Part shown: positions 52,071 to 61,077 of the stretch, piece by piece
How positions within the stretch are numbered: position 1 is the first letter of the stretch
Layout: the number at the start of each line of letters is the position of its first letter
Assembly (NCBI GenBank): GCA_013288705.1
Contig: JABDBI010000005.1
Location: 1-64,000 of the forward strand
Direction: 5' to 3'
DNA length: 64,000 nucleotides
Origin: Methanobacteriota archaeon
GTDB taxonomy: Bacteria; Myxococcota; UBA727; JABDBI01
Notes under the pieces: generated by a model
Told to the model about the DNA's origin: nothing
Databases searched by the model: none
What the model saw: the letters and a program-made list of their open reading frames with translations, nothing else
Program-made: the position numbers and the translations under genes

Positions 52071-53027
52071 ATGCACGCACAAGATTTGAAACTTCTCGAG
52101 AAGATGGCTGCCACCTGGCCCAAACGTGCAACCGTGCGAGCAGACTTTTCTAGATATGCGGAAGAATATACCGACCCTGAGCGACGTGATTACCCACTTG
52201 AGCTTCTGCCATTTCGGGATCACCCGGGCTATCTGTCGGTTTCGCCCGAACAAAAACAGCGCATCGATACCTGGGCATGGTTGGTTTACAACGACAGGAC
52301 CATTCAAAGCGAAGAATATCTCGCGAATCCAGCCTTCACGTGCGTGATGCACGACGTGTTTCCCGGGGCTGACCCACTGCCCTTGCGCCAAGCTGTACAA
52401 CAATGCTTGATAGACGAACACTTTCATACTTTCATGCATCTGACGGCGGTGGCTGAAACTAGGCAATTTAGGCACATGCATGAAACATTGAACTGCCCCC
52501 TCACCATTACCTACCGATGTCTGAAAGAAGCGCAGGAACAAGCACCAGAGTTGTGGCAAAAACAGCTTTTGACTTTGGTATTTGGTATCGTCGCAGAAGT
52601 CAGCGTGAAGGCGTATCTCAATTTGATTGCTCAGAATGAAGAGATTCAGCCTAAGCACAAGATGGTAGCGCTATTTCATAACCGCGACGAATCGGCGCAC
52701 GGGCAAATTTTGGTGCCTGTGGCCAAGCGCCTTTGGTCATTCATGAACAACGCGCGGCGAGATTTTTTTATACGTGCTTTACCCAAAGCCCTTTCTGCGT
52801 TTATGGCCCAGGATTTCTCCGCGTGGTTAGCCATATTACAGCATGAGGAGGTACCGAAAGCGCAGGATATTATCGCCGACTGCCAACAACAAGCAGAGCA
52901 AAGCAAAATTCTGGTACGCGATGTCTCCGGCATTCGCCAACTCACAGACGAACTGGATATTACAGAGCGCCTTGATTTCGACTTTTCTTTATATCAGGCT
53001 GCGGAGACTCCATGCGCACACTCATAA
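52071..53027 (+). CDS. AurF-type diiron N-oxygenase (p-aminobenzoate N-oxygenase family)
   Basis: 318 residues, starting three bases after the previous stop. AurF oxidises p-aminobenzoate stepwise to hydroxylamino-, nitroso- and nitrobenzoate. The diiron ligands are all present: Glu81, Glu116 and His119 in DEHFHTFMH, Glu176 in GIVAEVSV, and His203, Glu207 and His210 in FHNRDESAHGQ. Each equals the known AurF ligand number (101, 136, 139, 196, 223, 227, 230) minus 20, so spacing is identical. With PabAB and PabC directly downstream the substrate is very likely p-aminobenzoate or a derivative. How far oxidation goes cannot be read from sequence. Confidence 0.92.
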   Translation: MHAQDLKLLEKMAATWPKRATVRADFSRYAEEYTDPERRDYPLELLPFRDHPGYLSVSPEQKQRIDTWAWLVYNDRTIQSEEYLANPAFTCVMHDVFPGADPLPLRQAVQQCLIDEHFHTFMHLTAVAETRQFRHMHETLNCPLTITYRCLKEAQEQAPELWQKQLLTLVFGIVAEVSVKAYLNLIAQNEEIQPKHKMVALFHNRDESAHGQILVPVAKRLWSFMNNARRDFFIRALPKALSAFMAQDFSAWLAILQHEEVPKAQDIIADCQQQAEQSKILVRDVSGIRQLTDELDITERLDFDFSLYQAAETPCAHS

Positions 53028-55153
53028 TTGACAACTATGATTCTTTTACCTTTAACTTGTTCCAATTAATTGCGACGATTAACGGCGAAGAACCGCTTGT
53101 GGTGCGTAATGACCAACTGACGTGGGAAGAATTGCAACACCAGCCATATGATAATATTGTCATTTCTCCCGGGCCTGGTACGCCGGAGCGAGACGCGGAC
53201 TTTGGTATTTGCAAACAGGCATTGCAAAGCGCACAGGTACCAACCTTAGGTGTATGCTTGGGTCATCAGGGCATGGGTTTTATCTATGGTGCCGAGGTCT
53301 CACACGCACCTGAGCCGATGCATGGGCGTCTCAGCGCTGTATACCACGACGACTCTGAACTCTGGCAAGGAATCCCGCAGGGATTTAAGGTCGTTCGTTA
53401 TCATTCACTGATGTTAGAAAATAGGTTGCAAGATCCTCTGAGGCGCACTGCCTGGACGGAGGATGGTATTTTGATGGGGATGCGACACGCTGAGCTGCCG
53501 CTTTGGGGGGTTCAATTTCACCCCGAATCCATTTGCACTGAATATGGCGACCAGCTGCTTAAAAACTTTCGTGATCTGACGCACAAGTTTGGATCGAAGC
53601 GAAGCACAGTGGCGTTAAGCAGTGGCTTATCGGTCGTTCCTTGCGCACCGCAGGCTACAGTCGAGGCACACGTGCCGCTGTCTGTGCAACTGCGCCGCCT
53701 TGCGATCACGGCGGAGCCAGATGACATTTATGCGACTGTCACGAACGGGGCTTCGCACACATTTTGGCTAGACTCCAGCCGTGCGGAAAAAGGCCTTTCG
53801 CGCTTTTCGTTTATGGGTGCGAGCGGCGGACCGAACAGTTTATTTGTATCTTATAATGCCACGACAGGGCAGATTACCGAAACAAAAGGTGACTCGACGC
53901 GGATTTTGCATGAGTCTATCTACACCTACTTAGATCGTGAATTACGCCGACGTCATTTTGTGAACGCCGACTTGCCCTTCGATTTCAATGGCGGATTTGT
54001 GGGCTATTTTGGCTATGAGTTAAAGGTTGAAGCGGGCGCCACGCACCGAAATCCTTGTCGATATCCAGACGCCATGTTTCTTTTGGCCGATCGCTTTGTC
54101 GCGCTTGATCATACGGAAGGTGCATTTTATCTCGTCAGTCTTTGTAAACCTGGCGAGGAAGCCGACGCCAAGACATGGCTCGACGACATGGAGCAAAAAA
54201 TCGCGCATACAAGGCCGAGTGCACGAAGCGTCACAGACCATTTAGAACCCATCACTTTTGAGCTTGCACGCACCAGGGAAGAATACTTGGGTGATATTCT
54301 GCGCTGTCAGGAACTGATTCGAGACGGTGAGACTTATGAAGTATGTCTCACCAATCGTATCCATACCAGCGCCGTGCCGGATGCCTTGGCACTATACAAA
54401 GTTCTGCGCCACGTTAACCCTGCCCCCTATGCCGCGTTCCTGAACTTTGGTGACATGGTGGTACTCAGTTCATCGCCTGAACGTTTTTTAAACATGGACC
54501 GCGATCGAAACGTAGAGACAAAACCCATTAAGGGAACGAGACCTCGCGGAGCAACAGCCGAAGAGGACTCCGTGATTAAAGCGGATCTCGCTTGTCACGA
54601 GAAAGATCGGTCTGAAAATTTGATGATTGTCGATCTTCTGCGCAATGACCTTGGCATTGTTTGCGAAGTCGGTAGTGTTCACGTGCCAAAACTGATGGAT
54701 GTGGAAACCTATGAAACGGTGCACCAGCTGGTGTCAACTGTTCGAGGTCGCCTGCGCCCGGGTTTGAACGCAGTCGATTATGTGCGTCATTCCTTTCCGG
54801 GGGGCTCCATGACAGGTGCACCCAAGTTGAGAACGATGAACATCATTGATACGTTAGAAACCGAAGCACGGGGTGTTTATTCTGGATCGATTGGTTTTCT
54901 GGCGTTCAATGGAACGGCAGATTTGAACATCGTGATTCGGACGCTGGTACAGACACCGAGCGCAACAACCATTGGAGTGGGAGGTGCCATCGTGATTCTT
55001 TCTGATCCGGAGGCCGAGTTTGAGGAGACTTTGGTGAAGGCGCGTGCACTGATTCGGGCGGTACTGCAAAGCGTTCGCAAATCTAGTGATCCCGAAGTAT
55101 GTGAAAACGTGTTAGCACAGCTGCGTGCTACAGGTCGTGCGGTGGTTTCATGA
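53012..55153 (+). CDS. pabAB: Aminodeoxychorismate synthase, PabA-PabB fusion
   Basis: 713 residues; overlaps the oxygenase gene by 16 bases. The glutaminase domain (about 1-190) has the triad Cys82 (GVCLGHQG), His170 and Glu172 (VQFHPES). The chorismate-binding domain (about 230-700) has PIKGTRPRG at 505-513. Lys507 in PIKGT marks aminodeoxychorismate synthases; anthranilate synthases have Ala there. The Mg-binding Glu residues and PGGSMTGAPK follow. Product: 4-amino-4-deoxychorismate. The single-chain form is common in actinobacterial antibiotic clusters such as AurG for aureothin. It could also serve folate synthesis, but the cluster context favours a secondary product. Confidence 0.95.
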   Translation: MRTLIIDNYDSFTFNLFQLIATINGEEPLVVRNDQLTWEELQHQPYDNIVISPGPGTPERDADFGICKQALQSAQVPTLGVCLGHQGMGFIYGAEVSHAPEPMHGRLSAVYHDDSELWQGIPQGFKVVRYHSLMLENRLQDPLRRTAWTEDGILMGMRHAELPLWGVQFHPESICTEYGDQLLKNFRDLTHKFGSKRSTVALSSGLSVVPCAPQATVEAHVPLSVQLRRLAITAEPDDIYATVTNGASHTFWLDSSRAEKGLSRFSFMGASGGPNSLFVSYNATTGQITETKGDSTRILHESIYTYLDRELRRRHFVNADLPFDFNGGFVGYFGYELKVEAGATHRNPCRYPDAMFLLADRFVALDHTEGAFYLVSLCKPGEEADAKTWLDDMEQKIAHTRPSARSVTDHLEPITFELARTREEYLGDILRCQELIRDGETYEVCLTNRIHTSAVPDALALYKVLRHVNPAPYAAFLNFGDMVVLSSSPERFLNMDRDRNVETKPIKGTRPRGATAEEDSVIKADLACHEKDRSENLMIVDLLRNDLGIVCEVGSVHVPKLMDVETYETVHQLVSTVRGRLRPGLNAVDYVRHSFPGGSMTGAPKLRTMNIIDTLETEARGVYSGSIGFLAFNGTADLNIVIRTLVQTPSATTIGVGGAIVILSDPEAEFEETLVKARALIRAVLQSVRKSSDPEVCENVLAQLRATGRAVVS

Positions 55154-55920
55154 TGTTGTCAACAGTGCCCTTTAACGCGCCGGTGGTCGAGCGAGGCGTC
55201 GGATTTTTTGAAACCATTCTTGTCGTTGGCACACGCATGGTGCATTTCTCTGAACATGTAAAGCGTCTTCACGATACATTATCGCATCTTCAATTTCCTG
55301 CACCTTCCGACGAAGAATTGACCTCTGCCTGTCAGTTTTGCATTGACTCCGCTCAAAGAGAGCCAAATAAAGAAAGTGCACTGCGGCTCAGTTGGATTGC
55401 CGTGGGGCAGGACCTCGATGCGCGGAGCTCTTGGCGCCTCGATGTTTCCTTGCGAGATATTCCGCCGGCTACTTTAAAGCGTCGCCTAGGCGCGCATGCC
55501 GTCACGCTTCCAGCGTCGTATCACCGCGATATGCCCACAGTCAAATCGACCAACTATCTGGTGTGTGTCTTGGGGTCGCGTTTTGCAAGTTCTCGCGGAG
55601 CCAATGAGGGTCTATTTATCTCGCCAGATGGAACCTATCTCGAAGGAACAGCGACCGGTTTGTTGGCATGGAACGAAGGAACTTTGGCGGCACCCAAAGG
55701 CGAATTTCTCCCAAGCGTGACTGTTCGCGCTTTCATCGATGGGGAGATTTCAAGAAAGCCTCTCACGAGAGCGGATTTGCAAAAGGGTACAGTTCTTTTG
55801 GGCTCGCTCACCACGGCGGCACCGCTGCTATCGATTGACGGACTACCTTGTGAACAGCCGGTGGCAATGCTGCGGCGCATTGCCGAATTTAACGAGAGGA
55901 TTCTAGGGCTCGCTCTCTAG
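55150..55920 (+). CDS. pabC: Aminodeoxychorismate lyase
   Basis: 256 residues, ATGA overlap with pabAB. Fold-type IV PLP enzyme releasing pyruvate from aminodeoxychorismate to give p-aminobenzoate. Features: RGVGFFETI near the start, Lys132 in VKSTNYL as PLP Lys, GLFISPDGTYLEGTATGLL, and LTRADLQKG near the end. Together with pabAB this commits the cluster to p-aminobenzoate rather than p-aminophenylalanine, which would need PapB/PapC-type genes not seen here. Last gene of the cluster; its stop overlaps the convergent HNH gene by 18 bases. Confidence 0.92.
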   Translation: MMLSTVPFNAPVVERGVGFFETILVVGTRMVHFSEHVKRLHDTLSHLQFPAPSDEELTSACQFCIDSAQREPNKESALRLSWIAVGQDLDARSSWRLDVSLRDIPPATLKRRLGAHAVTLPASYHRDMPTVKSTNYLVCVLGSRFASSRGANEGLFISPDGTYLEGTATGLLAWNEGTLAAPKGEFLPSVTVRAFIDGEISRKPLTRADLQKGTVLLGSLTTAAPLLSIDGLPCEQPVAMLRRIAEFNERILGLAL

Positions 55921-56541
55921 CTCGGTATTCCAATAGCTTGCCGATGCCGGATCCAAAAATGGTGCCCATTCCTTATACAAGATGCGCTTGCCCTGACGGT
56001 GGGTAAACTCGCCAACAAACGATGTCCACCATTCCGGTTTGTATGGCGCCGCAAGCAGCTGGATACCCGCCTGCTTGGGTGTACGCGCTGCCTTGGCAAG
56101 ATTACAGGGCAAGCAGCAACATACCACATTTTCCCAAGTGGTTTTACCACCCTGACTGCGCGGAATCACGTGATCGAGATTCAGCCTCTCGCGTGGCAAC
56201 TTTTTCGCGCAATACTGGCACGTAAAACCATCGCGCATAAAAATATTTTGCCGGCTGAAGCGGATGCCATGAAAAGGCGTGCGGTCATAGAGCTGCAACA
56301 TCACAATACGCGGTACCCGTAATACCCGCGAGGGTGTGTGTACAACGTCGTGATGAAATTCTGCAGAGAGTGCTGACCACGAGCTAAAATCGAAAACACG
56401 CAATTCTTCGTCGAGCGCTGCTGCTGCACCCGTTACCAGCAAGTGAAAAGCGCGCCTTGCTCGCGTGATGGAAATAGGATGAAATTGGCGGTTTAAAACA
56501 AGAACATGTGCATCAAGACCACTGTGACCCTGGTTTGCCAT
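55903..56541 (-). CDS. HNH endonuclease family protein
   Basis: About 212 residues from ATG 56541 (frame open to 56571). An N-terminal domain typical of this widespread family (DAHVLVLNRQFHPISITRARRAFHLLVTG) precedes the HNH motif: CQYC ... LNLDHVIPRSQGGKTTWENVVCCCLPCNLAK, with zinc-binding CxxC pairs and the catalytic His in LDHV. Many genomes carry this short HNH protein as a chromosomal gene of unknown role. Convergent with pabC and divergent from the sensor kinase. Confidence 0.9.
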   Translation of the reverse strand: MANQGHSGLDAHVLVLNRQFHPISITRARRAFHLLVTGAAAALDEELRVFDFSSWSALSAEFHHDVVHTPSRVLRVPRIVMLQLYDRTPFHGIRFSRQNIFMRDGFTCQYCAKKLPRERLNLDHVIPRSQGGKTTWENVVCCCLPCNLAKAARTPKQAGIQLLAAPYKPEWWTSFVGEFTHRQGKRILYKEWAPFLDPASASYWNTELESEP

Positions 56542-56582
56542 CAAACCATTATCGCACAGACCATTTTCCAATTACCAAAAAT

Positions 56583-58685
56583 ATGCAATTTATAAGCAAC
56601 ATGTGGACTTTGGCAACCCAATCGGCGCTCCTAGCCATTATTGTTTCGGCGGCAACAACAGCGGCATTATTGTTGCAGTCTCGACAAGATTTATATATTC
56701 GCTTTGCCGCATTTGCGCTCAGTGTAGGGACATTTTATTTCGCATTCTTGCTCAGCGAAATTTACCCCCATCTGCGATACACAGATTCGTTTTGCTTTGT
56801 AGCTGGAGGCTTTGCCATCATTTTCACGGCCTCCTTTTTTGATGCGCTGGTGGGACATGCCGGGTTTTCGGGAAAAAAACGTCACCTAAAAACACACTAT
56901 TTTGGCGTCTCTTTTATCGTTCTTGGCCTCACCCCCCTCGCCCATATCATTTGGGTGAAAATCGCTGTGGTCGTTGCCAGCGTTTTTTTGCTCAGCGCAC
57001 GCGTGCGTATTCTTGCGCGCAAGGCCAAAGAAACAGAGAGCATCGCCGATGGCACAAGGCTACGCTATCTCGCCTATGCCGGTGCAATTGCTGTGCTGGC
57101 TTTTTGTCTAGACCTGGCCTCGCATGTCAACTTGCATGTGCCAGCCCTTGGTGGGGTGGTGGTGGCCATCTATCTTTATTTCATCTGTCAAACTTTGCTG
57201 GTGAGCCGATTGCTCGACTTGCATGAGCTCTTTGGCAAGGCCGCCGTCTTTGGATCGCTCGCACTCATTTTAGCGTTGGTCTACGGCGTGCTGGTCATGT
57301 GGGCTGACTCTGAGCCTGGGCTTTTGCTTTTCAATACGTTGATTGCGTCGAGTCTGATCCTCATTTTGTTTGAGCCGCTTAAAACTTTTTTGGAGCAACA
57401 AACCATTCGCTTGTTTTTCCGTGAGCACTACACCTTTGGCCGAGATATCCGCCAGGCAGCCAGGCAACTTGCCACGTTTATTGAGCTTAATCCTGCGGTC
57501 GACTATGTGCTCGACCATATTTACGATAGCAAGCGTGCCACGCATGTGAGTATCTATATCCTCGAAGCCGAGGGGCTTGGTTTTGTTTTGCAAGGCCATC
57601 GCGGGCCAAAACCCGTCCAGCATTTGGAGAATCGTCAGCACCCAGTTTTGCTACGGCACATCCTCGAAGGCAGGCAGCCTATTTTGCGTGATTCTATTCA
57701 AGGAAAATTGCTGCGTCACAAAGCGCATGAGACGCAGGCTCTTTTTCGAAGTCTGGAACAAAAGCACAGCAACACCCAAGACGAAGCCCTGCTTGCAGGG
57801 TTAAAAGCAATTTTGAGCGAACTGGTCATCCCCCTCAAAAACCAGAATAAGGTGGTTGGATTCTTGAGTTTGCAAGATGAGAGACTCACAGAAGCCTATA
57901 CCAAAGACGAAATTGCGGCGCTCGCGCATCTGGGTGATCAGCTTGCCATCACCGTCGAAAATAGCCGCGTCTTTGCGGTGCTCAAAGAACGCGACCGTCT
58001 GGCTGCGCTCGGTGAGATGAGTGCAGGTCTCGCCCATGAAATTCGAAACCCTCTAGCGGCCATTAAAGGCGCAGCACAAGCACTAGACCCGAACAAAACG
58101 CCAGGAGATGAAACAGAATTGTTGCAAATCATTGTGGAAGAGGTCAATCGCTTAAACAAAGTAGTCACCGAGTTTCTGAGCTACGCGAAGCCTATGCGAA
58201 GCACATTTGCGCCCATTCATGTCAATGACACCGTCATCAAAACACTGCAGCTTCTCGAGCATGATTTGCCCGAAAGCGTGGAACTTAGGCTGGATTTGGC
58301 GACTGGCCTCCCAGAAATCAGTGGCGACGCCGAGCAACTTCGACAAGTGCTGATTAATCTGTTGATCAACGCCAAAGATGCCATGAATAACGAAGGCACG
58401 CTGCGCATTTTTACAAGACAGGCGCAAGAGGAGCGCAAAAAGGCGTTTATTGAGCTTGGCGTCGCAGATAGCGGACCGGGCGTTTCCGCTCGGCTTCGCG
58501 AAAAGATTTTCATTCCGTTTTTTACCACCAAGCAAAAAGGGACGGGGCTTGGACTTCCGCTGTGTCAGCGCATCATACGTGACCACGGTGGCAACATTGA
58601 AGTACGTTCGGTGCAAGGGAAGGGATCCACATTTATTGTGCGTCTACCCACTTCACGCACTTTTGCAGAGGGTTTTCTCCAATGA
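56583..58685 (+). CDS. Sensor histidine kinase with membrane and GAF domains
   Basis: About 700 residues from ATG 56583 (56601 also possible). Seven to eight hydrophobic helices (about 1-275) form an MHYT/7TM-like sensor. A GAF-like domain follows (about 290-465), then HisKA with the phospho-accepting His485 in GEMSAGLAHEIRNPLAAIKGA, and a HATPase domain with N box (INLLINAKDAMN), G1 (DSGPG) and G2 (GTGLGLPL). It phosphorylates the response regulator encoded next, whose ATG overlaps its stop. The signal sensed is unknown. Confidence 0.93.
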   Translation: MQFISNMWTLATQSALLAIIVSAATTAALLLQSRQDLYIRFAAFALSVGTFYFAFLLSEIYPHLRYTDSFCFVAGGFAIIFTASFFDALVGHAGFSGKKRHLKTHYFGVSFIVLGLTPLAHIIWVKIAVVVASVFLLSARVRILARKAKETESIADGTRLRYLAYAGAIAVLAFCLDLASHVNLHVPALGGVVVAIYLYFICQTLLVSRLLDLHELFGKAAVFGSLALILALVYGVLVMWADSEPGLLLFNTLIASSLILILFEPLKTFLEQQTIRLFFREHYTFGRDIRQAARQLATFIELNPAVDYVLDHIYDSKRATHVSIYILEAEGLGFVLQGHRGPKPVQHLENRQHPVLLRHILEGRQPILRDSIQGKLLRHKAHETQALFRSLEQKHSNTQDEALLAGLKAILSELVIPLKNQNKVVGFLSLQDERLTEAYTKDEIAALAHLGDQLAITVENSRVFAVLKERDRLAALGEMSAGLAHEIRNPLAAIKGAAQALDPNKTPGDETELLQIIVEEVNRLNKVVTEFLSYAKPMRSTFAPIHVNDTVIKTLQLLEHDLPESVELRLDLATGLPEISGDAEQLRQVLINLLINAKDAMNNEGTLRIFTRQAQEERKKAFIELGVADSGPGVSARLREKIFIPFFTTKQKGTGLGLPLCQRIIRDHGGNIEVRSVQGKGSTFIVRLPTSRTFAEGFLQ

Positions 58686-60124
58686 TTCAGCGCGCACTTC
58701 ATCCCCAGCCTCGCATTTTGATTGCCGACGATGAATCGTCGTTGCGAACGGTTCTCTCAGCCATGCTGCGCCGGGAGGGTTTTCAGGTTACCTCAGCGAA
58801 AGATGGTGTCGAGGCCTTGGCTTTGCTGAAAGCAAGTCTGTCGGCAGATATAGATGATCCGTTTGAGGCAGTTATCGCCGACATCAAGATGCCCGAAATG
58901 GATGGGATGTCTATGCTTGAGCAAATGGCGAAGCACCATGAAGACATTCCCGTCATTATGCTAACCGCACATGGCACCGTGGATCTTGCCGTGCAGGCGT
59001 TAAAAAACGGCGCCTACGATTTCCTCACAAAGCCTTATGAACGCGATGAACTCTTGATGGTGCTGCGCAAGGCTTTGGGGCAGAGCAGTAAAAATGCGAT
59101 GGCGCCACGCACACAGCTGGGGCTCAAAAATGGCCAGATGATCATTGGTGAATCTGCGCAAATGCGACAGCTCCATGACGTGATTGAGCGCGTCGCTGAT
59201 ACGCCTTCCACCGTTTTAATTACGGGCGAATCGGGAACTGGCAAAGAGCTGGTGGCACACGCTTTACACCATAAGAGTGCACGTGCGCAAAAGCCATTTA
59301 TTCGCATCAATTGTGCGGCTATTCCTGAAACGTTAATTGAGTCTGAATTGTTCGGATATGAGCGGGGTGCATTTACCGGTGCTGTCACCAGTAAGCCCGG
59401 CCGATTTGAACTGGCAGATGGCGGGACGCTCTTTTTGGATGAGATTGGGGAGCTACCGGTAGAAGTGCAGGTCAAGCTTTTGCGCGTGCTGCAGGAGTCA
59501 TGCTTCGAGCGTGTGGGCGGAGTGAAAACCATCCACATGGATGTGCGTCTGGTTACTGCGACCAATCGGGATCTGCAGAAGGCCATCGCTGAAGGGCACT
59601 TTCGCGAAGATTTATATTATCGCCTAAACGTTGTGCCCATTGCATTGCCATCGCTGAGAGATCGCAAGGATGACATCGGGCCTCTTGCCACGCATTTCGT
59701 GCGTAAGTTTAATACCCGGCTGGGCCTCCACATCGAGGGGTTTTCCGAAAAAGCCATTCCGCTTTTACAATGTTATCCATGGCCGGGGAATATTCGTGAG
59801 CTAGAAAATATTGTTGAGCGCACTATGCTGTTTGCCAATCACGCAACAATTATGCCGGAAGATTTGCCGCCCGAGATTCTTGCGCATCAGAAAGCGCAGA
59901 AGCTTTGCAAAACGCTCCAACTGAAAGAAGTGTCGGATGAGACTTCGATGAAAGAAATTGTGCGGCAGGCCACATTTGAGCTCGAGCGCGATTTGATCGT
60001 GCAAGCGCTGGTAGAGATGAACGGCAATGTCACGCATGCAGCGCGCAAACTCAAAATCAGCCGCAAGAGTTTGCAACTGAAAATGAAGGATTTTGGATTG
60101 CGGGGAAGTGAAACAGAAACTTGA
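58682..60124 (+). CDS. NtrC-family sigma54-dependent response regulator
   Basis: 480 residues. Receiver domain with phosphorylatable Asp67 (VIADIKMP), AAA+ domain with Walker A GESGTGKE (182-189) and the sigma54-contacting GAFTGA loop (229-234), plus a C-terminal Fis-type helix-turn-helix ([19 protein letters not shown]). It activates sigma54 promoters on phosphorylation by the upstream kinase, with which it overlaps by four bases (ATGA). The targets are unknown. The flanking genes, including the p-aminobenzoate cluster, are candidates only by location. Confidence 0.96.
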   Translation: MIQRALHPQPRILIADDESSLRTVLSAMLRREGFQVTSAKDGVEALALLKASLSADIDDPFEAVIADIKMPEMDGMSMLEQMAKHHEDIPVIMLTAHGTVDLAVQALKNGAYDFLTKPYERDELLMVLRKALGQSSKNAMAPRTQLGLKNGQMIIGESAQMRQLHDVIERVADTPSTVLITGESGTGKELVAHALHHKSARAQKPFIRINCAAIPETLIESELFGYERGAFTGAVTSKPGRFELADGGTLFLDEIGELPVEVQVKLLRVLQESCFERVGGVKTIHMDVRLVTATNRDLQKAIAEGHFREDLYYRLNVVPIALPSLRDRKDDIGPLATHFVRKFNTRLGLHIEGFSEKAIPLLQCYPWPGNIRELENIVERTMLFANHATIMPEDLPPEILAHQKAQKLCKTLQLKEVSDETSMKEIVRQATFELERDLIVQALVEMNGNVTHAARKLKISRKSLQLKMKDFGLRGSETET

Positions 60125-60170
60125 AATAGGTATGTCTCCTCGCTCCTTGAGTCAAGCAGCGGAGGTCCTC

Positions 60171-61076
60171 ATGCGTTTCCCTTACCTATGTGTCACAATT
60201 CTAGTTTCGGTTAACGCGTTTGCAGCACTGCCGATTGGCTATGACGAGTCTCCTCGTCAAACAAAGAGTGAGATTCTCTGGGATAATATTACTGCGGATC
60301 CGTACCCGGCAGGTGAGCTACCCAATGCTGAGACATCCACTTGGGATTTGCTCAACTTGCTAAACCCCTATTACTTGATGGTCACCTTCAGCCATGTTGG
60401 CGACGAAATGCCAGCGGAGCGAAAGCGTGTGATTCACAGCTATGGCACAGCAGCCAGGGTGCGCTGGGAGCCCCAACCAAATTCTTTTAGTGGCGTCTTT
60501 ACAACGGGCGGCATCGGTATCGTTCGATTATCGCTGGCGAAAGCATTCAATGATCCGGTATTGGAAGTATTTAATCCGGGCATTTCCGTGAAGCTCTTGA
60601 TTGATGGTGCTCCGTCGGTCAATTTTGTGGCCATTAATAATTTGGATGGTCAGGAGCAGGATCAAAATTTCTTCGCGAGGTCACTCACCAATGTTTTGGA
60701 GGAACCGTCCCTGCGTCTGCAGGTGTTGTCTGTTGGGTTTAAGGTGGCAGCGTATCTGCTGAGTCTGGTCAATGAGCGTACGCTGCCACTAGAAAATGCG
60801 GCACGGGTGCAGAGCGACGGTATTGCATTGTCGAAGGCGGATGCGCGTGCGCCCTTCCAGATTTTCTTTGAGCCTATTGCGGCGTCGGCCGCGCTTTATG
60901 CAAACGACGGGAGTGATTTCCGCCTGCAGCTCGCGCGACTTCCCATCGGGACGCCAATCTATCGGGTCTTTGCAAAACGTGAGAACGCTGAACGTGAACT
61001 TGTCGGCGTGCTTGTGCTGGAAAGCAACTTTGTTGCGTCCAGGTATGTGGACGAAACGATATTTTTCCAGCATTGA
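60171..61076 (+). CDS. Secreted protein, catalase-like resemblance uncertain
   Basis: 301 residues from ATG 60171, with GGAGGT just upstream at short spacing (frame open to 60093). Signal peptide about 1-18 (YLCVTILVSVNAFA). The middle reads IHSYGTAARVRWEP, FTTGGIGIVRLSLA, PGISVKLLIDGAPSVNFVAIN and NFFARSL. This order recalls the catalase/allene-oxide-synthase-like fold (His-x-x-G, then R-S region, then AVKFL-like), and I remember similar proteins in oomycetes, but the match is from memory and the haem-Tyr region is not obvious. Function not assigned. Confidence 0.7.
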   Translation: MRFPYLCVTILVSVNAFAALPIGYDESPRQTKSEILWDNITADPYPAGELPNAETSTWDLLNLLNPYYLMVTFSHVGDEMPAERKRVIHSYGTAARVRWEPQPNSFSGVFTTGGIGIVRLSLAKAFNDPVLEVFNPGISVKLLIDGAPSVNFVAINNLDGQEQDQNFFARSLTNVLEEPSLRLQVLSVGFKVAAYLLSLVNERTLPLENAARVQSDGIALSKADARAPFQIFFEPIAASAALYANDGSDFRLQLARLPIGTPIYRVFAKRENAERELVGVLVLESNFVASRYVDETIFFQH

Positions 61077-61077
61077 G

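Noticed and set aside
53012-55153. Anthranilate synthase or PhzE (phenazine) call
   Set aside because: The PIKGT Lys and adjacent pabC indicate aminodeoxychorismate synthase, and no other phenazine genes are present.
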